A stretch of 11,360 nt of DNA from Chrysochromulina parva (lineage: Eukaryota; Haptophyta; Prymnesiales; Chrysochromulinaceae). A program made the position numbers and the translations under genes. Location of the stretch: positions 1 through 11,360 of the forward strand of contig PJAB01001939.1 of NCBI GenBank assembly GCA_002887195.1, read 5' to 3'. Positions within the stretch are counted from its first letter, which is position 1, and every line of letters starts with the position of its first letter. The notes beneath the pieces are model-generated. The model worked only from the letters and a program-made list of their open reading frames with translations, was not told where the DNA came from and did not search any database. Shown here in pieces: positions 1 through 5,918 of the stretch.

Positions 1-321
1 TGTCGTGCCCCACCCTCCCAGACCCGTACTGTCTAGGATGGGACTCAGAGCTCGGCCCTTGGCCAGCTCTTGGGGCTGTTTTGTTTATAACATCCCTTTC
101 GTGTGATGCACAGAGAAGACAGATTTCGGCTGAACCAGGTCATCGATTTACGATTAAAGGGCTCGAAACAATGATTAGGCATTTACGATTTCGAGCACAC
201 ACAAAGCTCGCAAAGCAGAGGAATTTGACGAAACGAATGTGGATTCGCGGTGTACTTTTAAGGACAAAATAATAATGTTAATGAGGAATCCTGCGCCTCC
301 GCACCCTCTCTCATGTGTCCG

Positions 322-330
322 TATAAATAA
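322..330 (+). promoter_or_regulatory. TATA-box match without an evident gene
   Basis: TATAAATAA is a near-perfect TATA box in an AT-richer setting. A start site would be expected near 350-355. The first ATG pair downstream (388-393) opens a frame of only 15 codons, so any transcript would be non-coding or spliced. A chance match is quite possible. Confidence 0.25.
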
Positions 331-403
331 GAAAACCCTCGGTTGGCGCCCTGTTGGCCTGGCGGTACACTCCCTCGGTGCGCTAGCATGATGCTGTCCG
401 ATC

Positions 404-430
404 GATGCTTGGGATGCTTGGGAAGATTGG
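404..430. repeat. three 9-bp tandem units
   Basis: GATGCTTGG occurs twice in a row (404-412, 413-421) and is followed by the diverged copy GAAGATTGG (422-430). This is a short slippage-type repeat with no assigned role. Confidence 0.6.
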
Positions 431-572
431 GATGACACGAGTACCACAGCCCTGCAGGGCAAGGGGCGTGTGGGGAGTGAGCCTCAGCGATCTTGGTGAT
501 TAAGCGTCGTCAGCCCGTGACCGGTCGAGAGTAGCAAATATTGTGATGGCATCACCGGCTCGGGGGTCAAAG

Positions 573-594
573 GTGTGCCAGGGGTATGCCAGGG
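573..594. repeat. 11-bp tandem duplication
   Basis: GTGTGCCAGGG (573-583) is followed directly by GTATGCCAGGG (584-594), one mismatch. It is a small local duplication with no evident function. Confidence 0.55.
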
Positions 595-704
595 GTCACG
601 CAGCCCAGCCCGGGCGTGTGCGCGCGCGCCAGCGGGCGGTTGTGCAGGTGCCGCTACCGAGCCGAAGTTGTGCACCCAGTGTGTGCAGAAGCGGCAGATT
701 CTTT

Positions 705-728
705 GGCGCGCCAGCCAGCTGGCACGCC
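705..728. repeat. inverted repeat, 10-bp arms
   Basis: The arm GGCGCGCCAG (705-714) pairs with CTGGCACGCC (719-728) with one mismatch across a 4-nt loop CCAG. It is a stable hairpin in RNA from either strand. It belongs to no recognised gene, and hairpins of this size are not rare in DNA this rich in GC. Confidence 0.55.
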
Positions 729-918
729 GCCGCACGCTCCCACTCTTGTCACACGAGGGGCGGGCGCTGAGCGGCGAGCTCAGAACGAGACTCGCATGTG
801 CCATTGCATGGAATGCTGTGCCCACGGGGTAACGGAGCGGATGGCGACTGGTGACGCCGTGCCCCTGACTTCCCGTGGGTCGGCGCGGCGGCACGACGCA
901 CGGGGTGAGAGGTGCTTA

Positions 919-958
919 TGCGAGGCGAGAGCAGCGTGTGCGAGGCGAGTGCAGCGCC
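919..958. repeat. 20-bp tandem duplication
   Basis: Two adjacent 20-bp units begin TGCGAGGCGAG and then read AGCAGCG or TGCAGCG: 919-938 and 939-958, with one mismatch in the first 18 positions. A related GCTGCGATGA[C/A]GAG motif occurs twice further on (from about 1052 and 1121). Together they suggest that the spacer grew by local duplication. Confidence 0.65.
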
Positions 959-1589
959 GCTCTGTCAAACCAGGTGGCGGCGGCGCACCCGGCTGTTGAC
1001 CACACTCGAATGCAAAGCACGAGTGTAGAGCCGTGTGTGGCTCTCACCAGCTGCGATGACGAGAGAGCGCCTGCTATGAGCGGCTGGCGATGAGGACGAG
1101 CTCCGAAAGCACTCGAATGGCTGCGATGAAGAGGCATGCCTGGGTGACGAGAGGAGTAGCAGGTATGGCTGAGAGAAGAACGAGGAAAGTGAGGCTGTGG
1201 CTGCCGGGATAATCCACAGCCACACGTGGAACGTGGAAGTGGGAAATAGAGGCAGCCGGGCCATGTAGCACGCAATTACTACCGCCATCACCAAGGTGAG
1301 GCAATGGAGGTGAAAAGGCGTGCAGGAGGGGGCAGAGCAGCAGCAGGAGGAGGAGGAGCCCACAGCCCGCGGCGGATCAGCCGTGCGAAAAAATTCCCCA
1401 TGGGTGGGTCGGTGGGATGAACCGAAGGCACCGAGTCGCATCATGTCCTTGCCGTCACTGATGGTGGCGTGCCATCGCAGCAGGCGGCAGCAAGTCACGA
1501 TCTGCAGAGAGGCTGTTGGCTCTCATCAGTGCACTAGTAGAGGCACCTAATCTTTGGAGTTGGCTTACTCGTGGCCGCGGCGCGAGGTG

Positions 1590-1613
1590 TGCGCGCGTAG
1601 AGCAGCGCGCGCA
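1590..1613. repeat. GC hairpin, perfect 8-bp stem
   Basis: TGCGCGCG (1590-1597) pairs exactly with CGCGCGCA (1606-1613) across the 8-nt loop TAGAGCAG. Two more G-C pairs can form outside a 2-nt bulge. The alternating CG stem could also form Z-DNA. No gene is close enough to call it a terminator. Confidence 0.5.
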
Positions 1614-1824
1614 CCTTCAGCATCCAAACGACGGCAGCAGTGTGCCTTACCGAAGTCATATTATTTGTCTTGCTCTCCGCTTGCTACCTCAACAGCGACT
1701 TTGGCCTTATCATCATTACTGATGCGCGCGTGTAGAATGCTGCATCGGTTTATAGCAGCACGGAAAAGTACAGCAAGGACCGGTGCCTGGTGAATAGGTC
1801 GTTGTTGGGGGTGCTCCTGCGGCT

Positions 1825-1834
1825 ACGTGACGTC
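1825..1834. promoter_or_regulatory. bZIP-type ACGT element
   Basis: ACGTGACGTC combines two ACGT cores, the usual recognition site of bZIP/CREB-class factors. It stands about 230 bp before the doubtful frame at 2059. As a 10-bp match in GC-rich DNA it is only suggestive. Confidence 0.25.
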
Positions 1835-1889
1835 GCTTTCGCACGCATGTGACGAAACGCACGAGCACGCGCGCTCGTTTCTGTGAAGG

Positions 1890-1923
1890 TTGTGATGTTG
1901 CCTCATATTGTGAAGTTGCCTCA
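1890..1923. repeat. tandem repeat of period 18
   Basis: TTGTGATGTTGCCTCA (1890-1905) is repeated 18 bp later as TTGTGAAGTTGCCTCA (1908-1923), one mismatch in 16. It is a local duplication of unknown role. Confidence 0.65.
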
Positions 1924-2058
1924 AGGCGGCTCCTGTTTTCGCGGGGCGTCCATGCCCAATACTGCCCCAATTAGGAAACGCTCATCACGTGCGCGGGTAC
2001 ACTCGGAGACCAAGGGAAGAGAGTCATCTTGGTCTGCAACCTGCCTCCGAGGCCGCTC

Positions 2059-2487
2059 ATGTGGAAAGGGGCGCGAGGGGTGCGAGGCACCAACTCGTCG
2101 CCACGATCGCCACGACTGAAACCCGACAAGAACGTGCAAAACGTTCCAATGAACATGGATGAGGACCCGCTCTGTTCTGACGGTCCAATCGATATTATGT
2201 TGAAGCCCAAACCAGGCCTGGTGCCTCACTTCAGCTGCACTTTCCGTCCGCTGCAAGAGGCTGTATTGCGACACAGCCCACAAGGTTCACCTCAAAATTC
2301 GCCGCAACTGCACCCCCACTCACCCCGATCCAGGTGCGACACGCCGCTCTGCCCAAGCCCAACAAGATCGCATTCCAGCATGATCCCCAACGCCCCCTTG
2401 CTCATCCGGCCCCGAGCGTACGCGCATCGCTCACGCTCGAGAAGCTGGGATGACACTCGAGAAAGCCGAACTGCGGAGGCACGCTGA
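2059..2487 (+). CDS. possible Ser/Pro-rich protein, unrecognised
   Basis: I do not recognise this 142-codon frame, and it may not be a gene. It was noted because its composition is more protein-like than its neighbours. Residues 14-101 contain eight Ser-Pro or Thr-Pro pairs, most of them in a cluster at 73-101 where HSP, GSP, NSP and HSP follow each other. A moderately acidic stretch (MDEDPLCSDGPID, 33-45) precedes it and an Arg/Ser tail (about 124-142) follows. Such a pattern is typical of disordered proteins phosphorylated by proline-directed kinases. The ATG at 2059 is the first in a frame open from 1975, after a TAG at 1972. No TATA box was seen nearby, codon usage is less GC-biased than in the firm genes, and open antisense frames overlap it. 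It could be one exon of a spliced gene. Confidence 0.25.
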   Translation: MWKGARGVRGTNSSPRSPRLKPDKNVQNVPMNMDEDPLCSDGPIDIMLKPKPGLVPHFSCTFRPLQEAVLRHSPQGSPQNSPQLHPHSPRSRCDTPLCPSPTRSHSSMIPNAPLLIRPRAYAHRSRSRSWDDTRESRTAEAR

Positions 2488-2590
2488 GAGCGGCACGGCA
2501 TTAGACACGCTCGGGCGCTGCTCTGCGCCATTCGATGATACGGTCGGGTGCCGTCACCCGCACCCGAGGACGCGGGCGGATACGATGATT

Positions 2591-2625
2591 CCATACAACC
2601 CCATACCATACTATACCACACCATG
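2591..2625. repeat. degenerate pentanucleotide array
   Basis: Seven pentamers in register read CCATA, CAACC, CCATA, CCATA, CTATA, CCACA, CCATG. This is a diverged CCATA microsatellite. It is unlike known telomeric repeats and has no evident function. Confidence 0.5.
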
Positions 2626-2889
2626 TCGCCCATCTGTGGCCGTGCGGCCGAGTGCCGATCTCCAAGTTGATTGCGTCCTCGTGGACTCGGCTGGACTGAG
2701 GCCGATGAGGCTCTAGGCCAGGCTGTAGGGAGTAGGCGTCGTGGTTTGAGCGTCGATTCATGTCAAGTTCCCATCGCATTGTTCACGATCAGGCGTAGAA
2801 AGCATAGCACGAGAGTACTCTCCGACTCACAGTGGTTATACATTGTGGGTGATTTACGGTGTAATTCGAGACGGCCGAAAGTGTCATCT

Positions 2890-3080
2890 GTCAAGCGCCG
2901 CCCGCCGCGCCGCCGGGGACGGGCACGCGGGCGGCCCCGTTAGAGCCGGCCCCGGCGGCGGGGCCCGCGGGGCAAGCCGGGGCGGGGGCACGAAAGGGCA
3001 CGAGCGCGAGCGGCCGACCTCGCGCGGGGCACGTCACGGTCGCGCATGCGGGGTTCGGCGGGCCGCCCCGCGGCGTTGGA
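2890..3080. other. very GC-rich block with a G-quadruplex motif
   Basis: This stretch is much richer in G and C than its surroundings and has many CpG steps. Within it, positions 2960-2988 of the plus strand fit the G-quadruplex pattern: GGGG, loop CCCGC, GGGG, loop CAAGCC, GGGG, loop C, GGGGG. The block lies beyond the 3' end of the minus-strand glycosyltransferase that ends at 3218, and no plus-strand gene starts after it. It may be a CpG-type regulatory region, a replication or termination feature, or plain compositional drift. Confidence 0.45.
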
Positions 3081-3217
3081 GCTATTAGATAAGTAGGAAA
3101 AACCGGTGTCGTCATGGGTGTCGTGTGTGTGTGATACAAAATAATTCTAATTCCCGCCGAAGAGCACCAACCGTGAAGCGAAGACGAGCACCAGGAGCAG
3201 AGGAGATCGCGAAGTGT

Positions 3218-4222
3218 TCACAATAGGCTACGCCGAATGGCCCTGGCCGCCTTGGGTCGAGCCTTGGGTGCGCCGCCGGCCTTGCCCGTCGCCTCCTTAA
3301 GCCTCGCGGTGAGCGCCGTATCCATGCGCGGCGTTGGCAGGAACTTGCGCGCGAAGAGGGCTGGAGCGGGCTGCTCCCAGAGCATCGGGATATTCTGCTC
3401 GTTGAACGTCTTCGAATGGCCGGTCTTCGGGTCGCCGGGCTCCATGTACGTCGTGAGCGTGCCTGTGATCGGCAGTCCCTTATGCAGCAGCAGCGTCGAC
3501 CAGTACGTCTCATCAGGGATGCCATTGACGAGCTTCGACCAGCCCCAGCTCGCGAAGACGCTGTCGTACTTGGACTCGGTGTCGAGGAGAGCCTTGGCGT
3601 GCTCCCACCAGAGCGTCACCCAGCCAGGCGAGAAGCGGAAATCCTTCGCCGGAAGCCCCACGCTAGCGCAGCCTGGGCACACCTTGACAAACTCTGCACG
3701 CCATTGGGGTGTGTCGTTGCGTTGATCTGCCGTCATCGGCCGCTTGTCCTCGATGAAGGACCGCGGCGGCGTGGCGGCCGCAGCCGTGCGTAGGAGCGCG
3801 TGCGCGGCCTTGCATGTCGAGATCGGCGCACACGCTTCGGAGAAGAACGAGAAGAACAGCGGCGGCAGGTGCGACTTGGCCTTTCCATCGGTCGCATACC
3901 GCAGGAGCTTCATGCGCGCGCGCACGAGCTCGTGGCCAAAGCGTCGCACCTTGGCGAGCTGCTCACGCGGCAGCGTGTTTCTTCGGTTAAAGTATTTTGC
4001 GGCCGGACCCTTCTCATCGAGCTCAGTTGCGTTGAAAGACGGATCTACGTGGATGTGGATGCGGAAGCTGCCAGGATCGCAGCCATCAAAGTAACTGGCC
4101 CACACTTTCGGCATCGGGTGGCGCGCGCGTCGGAGCGTGAACAGGTAGGCGAGCACTGGCGGCTCAGCAGGGCTCGGTGGCTTGGCCATGGACATGTTGG
4201 TCCCCTGCAGAGACCACGGCAT
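3218..4222 (-). CDS. core-2/I-branching (GT14-type) glycosyltransferase
   Basis: The 334-residue product resembles the core-2/I-branching beta-glycosyltransferase family (GT14, including plant DUF266/BC10-like proteins), which adds sugars such as N-acetylglucosamine or xylose to glycans, normally in the Golgi. Landmarks in order are an opening strand VLAYLFTL (23-30), IHIHVDPSF (56-64), the family block FFSFFSEACAPIS (123-135), SPGWVTLWWEHAKALL (198-213), PDETYWSTLL (236-245), where E238 matches the catalytic Glu of mammalian C2GnT, and TLTTYMEPGDP (255-265). The tail (310-334) is basic. No signal peptide or membrane anchor is visible, which is unusual for a Golgi enzyme, so a first exon may be missing or the protein may act elsewhere. 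The ATG at 4222 is used here. The ATG at 4195 has a better -3 A, and 4189 is also possible. The gene is divergent from the one at 4540. Acceptor and donor sugars cannot be told from sequence. Confidence 0.75.
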   Translation of the reverse strand: MPWSLQGTNMSMAKPPSPAEPPVLAYLFTLRRARHPMPKVWASYFDGCDPGSFRIHIHVDPSFNATELDEKGPAAKYFNRRNTLPREQLAKVRRFGHELVRARMKLLRYATDGKAKSHLPPLFFSFFSEACAPISTCKAAHALLRTAAAATPPRSFIEDKRPMTADQRNDTPQWRAEFVKVCPGCASVGLPAKDFRFSPGWVTLWWEHAKALLDTESKYDSVFASWGWSKLVNGIPDETYWSTLLLHKGLPITGTLTTYMEPGDPKTGHSKTFNEQNIPMLWEQPAPALFARKFLPTPRMDTALTARLKEATGKAGGAPKARPKAARAIRRSLL

Positions 4223-4539
4223 TGGGCTGTTTTTCTTCCGATCTCAACGACAACAAATTCGCCCGATCTGGAATAATGCATGCATGCTCGGCCGGACCGG
4301 AAGGAGCACCAACTGAACACAACCACACCTGGACCTGCGGTGAGCTTGAGTACAGGTACAGTATGTAAGTTGTCTACTACAGGTGCAGTCAGCAAATTCA
4401 GGTCATGTTGTTCCAGAGTTGCCTATAAAAACCTCCCGGCGGCGTGTCCGAGATTGACTATCAGATACAATTCCATGGATCCCGTCCGGACAAAAAGCAA
4501 AGTTGGTAGCCGTCGGAAAAACCAGGCCTTGCGCGCCGC
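4223..4539. promoter_or_regulatory. divergent promoter region
   Basis: This spacer separates the starts of a minus-strand glycosyltransferase and a plus-strand gene. On the plus side TATAAAAA (4424-4431) is a strong TATA box, giving an expected start site near 4455. On the minus side an AT-rich GCATTATTCC lies about 50 bp before the ATG at 4222, next to the repeat ATGCATGCATGC (4276-4287), which contains the RY-type motif CATGCATG. An ATG at 4475 precedes the one chosen for the plus gene but has a poor context (T at -3) and is in another frame, so leaky scanning or a later start site is implied. Confidence 0.55.
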
Positions 4540-5133
4540 ATGGAACCAGGCCTTCCTCACCCAACCGCGCAGGTCCGCGAACGGCGGAAGTCCAGTGATC
4601 AGGCCAGCAGCTGCTCAAATGCCATGCATAGCACTAGTGGGTCGCTGCACAACGCCACCGGCGGCTGTGTCGCGTACACTCCTCCATGTACTCTGGTTGG
4701 AACGGAGGATGAGGGGTTTTCCCATGCGGGTTCTCAAGCCGCCGCCCGGGTCGACTCAGTCCCGGCGCTATTATCGTGGCTCGACTCCGGCCCGCCGTCG
4801 CAGCACAGGTCCGACTCACCGAAGAAGCTGCCGACAAAATTCCGCGCGCTCAAATACACGATGTTCCGGCCGCCGTATGCACGCGAGGTGCAGCTACGGG
4901 ACGGGTGCATAATAACAACCGACCCTGTCACGGGCGAGCAGACCAATAAGTGGCCATTCGACCGCGCCGTCAGTGCGGTCGTCGAGCCGCGCGGCGACGG
5001 AGCCGTGCTGTGGCTGATGCTCCCCGGCCGGTTGCTGCCCGTTCCCCGTCAGCGCACCCAGCTCGAGGTGTATATGCCGAGCGAGGCGCTCGCGCAGCGC
5101 ACCGCGATGCAGCTGGGCTTCGAAGCCGCATGA
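4540..5133 (+). CDS. protein with RME-8/GRV2-like PH module (tentative)
   Basis: The product has 197 residues. Residues 1-95 are Ser/Gly/Ala-rich and probably disordered. Residues about 104-196 look like a compact beta-rich domain. The stretch CIITTDPVTGEQTNKWPF (123-140) recalls the N-terminal PH-like module of RME-8/DNAJC13 and plant GRV2, where an aromatic/basic strand is followed by 'I-T-x-(N/D)-P-x-T-x-x-x-T-N-x-W'. In those large endosomal proteins this module binds phosphoinositides such as PI3P. Here it is alone: no J domain or ARM-like repeats follow before the stop at 5131-5133. The ATG at 4540 sits in a strong context (GCCGCATGGA) and is the first in a frame opened after TAG at 4507. 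A TATA box lies 116 bp upstream. Alternatives are an unrelated PH-like protein or the first exon of a longer spliced gene. The reading frame is firmer than the family call. Confidence 0.55.
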   Translation: MEPGLPHPTAQVRERRKSSDQASSCSNAMHSTSGSLHNATGGCVAYTPPCTLVGTEDEGFSHAGSQAAARVDSVPALLSWLDSGPPSQHRSDSPKKLPTKFRALKYTMFRPPYAREVQLRDGCIITTDPVTGEQTNKWPFDRAVSAVVEPRGDGAVLWLMLPGRLLPVPRQRTQLEVYMPSEALAQRTAMQLGFEAA

Positions 5134-5390
5134 TTCATACACGCTCGGTCCTTCTCTCAACTGTCGACGAATTTGGTGTGTGGCACACTCTCGCTCTGAA
5201 CATACTGGGGTTCTCTCACCGAGGCCTCCACCACAACGCAGAGGTTCCTATTAGCGGCTTTATGTTGTACGTGTAGCGGCCGGTCGTAAAGTTGTGTTTT
5301 AGCCTTATTAGGCCACGTATCTCTAGTGTACGAGCCTATCAAATGAAGACGAACGCATACCGCACGGGGACCCCCGCGGGCGGCGCGCGC

Positions 5391-5412
5391 CGGCGCGCCT
5401 TTTCGCGCGCCG
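5391..5412. repeat. GC hairpin with T-rich loop
   Basis: CGGCGCGC (5391-5398) pairs perfectly with GCGCGCCG (5405-5412) around the loop CTTTTC. A further GC-alternating stretch (5382-5390) precedes it and offers competing folds. It lies only 9 bp before the next foldback. Confidence 0.6.
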
Positions 5413-5413
5413 C

Positions 5414-5473
5414 GCCCCGATGCAAGCAAGCAAGTGTGTTTCGACTAATTAGCTTGCTTGCTTGCCCCGATGC
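5414..5473. repeat. foldback between 10-bp direct repeats
   Basis: The arms GCAAGCAAGCAAG (5422-5434) and CTTGCTTGCTTGC (5453-5465) are a perfect 13-bp inverted repeat made of 4-bp units, with an AT-richer 18-nt loop. The identical 10-mer GCCCCGATGC stands at both borders (5414-5423 and 5464-5473), overlapping the arm ends by two bases. This layout resembles a tiny foldback element with a target-site duplication, though slippage of a GCAA/CTTG repeat could also produce it. Confidence 0.6.
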
Positions 5474-5595
5474 GCATCCAACCTTCATGCCCGGCGGCGC
5501 GATGGGCCGATGCGGCGATGGGTCGGCGGCATCCGTCGTCTCGCCCGGGGTGCGTACCCGGCGCGGATGTCGTTTTCTACGTCGCGCGGATTCAA

Positions 5596-5601
5596 TATAA
5601 A
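5596..5601 (+). promoter_or_regulatory. TATA box, candidate promoter of the 5919 gene
   Basis: TATAAA within TTCAATATAAAG lies 318 bp before the ATG at 5919. If used, transcription would start near 5625-5630 and give a leader of about 290 nt containing two short upstream ORFs. The AATATA core recurs in the two other promoter candidates near 8996 and 9402. Confidence 0.4.
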
Positions 5602-5657
5602 GCTTGGAGCGGTTACCGTAGTACACTAAAAGAGCCGACCAATTTGGGCGCTCACAC

Positions 5658-5681
5658 ATGTTAAGGACCTGCGGTCCCTGA
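5658..5681 (+). promoter_or_regulatory. seven-codon upstream ORF containing a hairpin
   Basis: The first ATG after the TATA box at 5596 opens the short frame MLRTCGP followed by TGA. Its codons contain the hairpin GGACC (5665-5669), loop TGC, GGTCC (5673-5677). If it lies in the leader of the methyltransferase mRNA it would lower initiation at 5919. Whether the transcript includes it is unknown. Confidence 0.3.
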
Positions 5682-5792
5682 CCTTGTTCCTGACGCGGTG
5701 CGGCTGCGGTGTGGTGTTCACGGTCTCAGCTTGAACACGGTTCACAGCTTCTCTACACAACTACAAGAACTACTGAGATAGTATTGTACCTC

Positions 5793-5909
5793 ATGGCAGA
5801 TAGGAGCGCACGCACGGCTCAAACCCCGGGGTCCCGGGCTCCTGGCACCGGCCGACCCTCGGCCAGCGCCACTCACACCGCATTCACTACACTGCGAAAT
5901 ACTATGTAA
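5793..5909 (+). promoter_or_regulatory. 38-codon upstream ORF, in frame with the 5919 gene
   Basis: This frame starts MADRSARTAQTPG and is rich in Arg, Ser, Thr and Ala with a single acidic residue, much like an organelle transit peptide. It shares its frame with the methyltransferase but ends at TAA (5907-5909), followed by TTC GCG TAA and then the ATG at 5919. It may be a regulatory upstream ORF, a decayed presequence, or chance. Confidence 0.25.
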
Positions 5910-5918
5910 TTCGCGTAA

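Larger units (their letters stand above)
1..2058. other. gene-poor region with no convincing gene
   Basis: No reading frame here looks like a conserved protein. Frames of up to 177 codons exist on both strands, but they are rich in Arg, Ser, His and Cys and overlap each other, as expected by chance in GC-rich DNA. Positions about 120-345 are AT-richer than the rest and carry two copies of ATTTACGATT (146-155 and 181-190) and an inverted pair GCTCGAAA/TTTCGAGC (161-168 and 189-196). A small hairpin with a GGCC-CTT-GGCC core lies at 48-69. The region could be a long intergenic spacer, the untranslated end of a gene to the left, or contain a non-coding transcript. The sequence alone does not decide. 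Confidence 0.6.
5134..5595. other. intergenic spacer with strong secondary structure
   Basis: No convincing gene is seen. The stretch holds a GC hairpin (5391-5412), a foldback (5422-5465) between direct repeats, a 10-bp palindrome GATGCGCATC (5469-5478) and three 8-bp units starting CGATG (5500-5523). It presumably contains the 3' untranslated end of the gene that stops at 5133 and the upstream part of the promoter of the methyltransferase gene at 5919. Confidence 0.5.

Noticed and set aside
48..69. Hairpin compared with the histone mRNA 3' stem-loop
   Set aside because: It has a GGCC-CTT-GGCC core with a bulge and lacks the histone-type 4-nt loop and A-rich flanks. It was kept only as a small hairpin.
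586..999. 137-codon plus-strand frame and its overlaps at 484-894
   Set aside because: Three frames are open at once over the same DNA, all Arg/Ala/Cys-rich and without a domain pattern. The 20-bp duplication lies inside it.
965..1498. 177-codon minus-strand frame
   Set aside because: Ser/Arg/His/Cys-rich with long Ser runs, no recognisable motif, and overlapped by several other frames. It looks like a chance frame in GC-rich DNA.
3124..3134. Short GT dinucleotide run
   Set aside because: Only about five repeats, within chance expectation.
4475..4912. Overlapping frame from the ATG at 4475, suggesting dual coding with the gene at 4540
   Set aside because: The ATG context is poor and the product is Arg-rich with no fold pattern, whereas the other frame carries a domain-like segment. 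Most likely a shadow frame.
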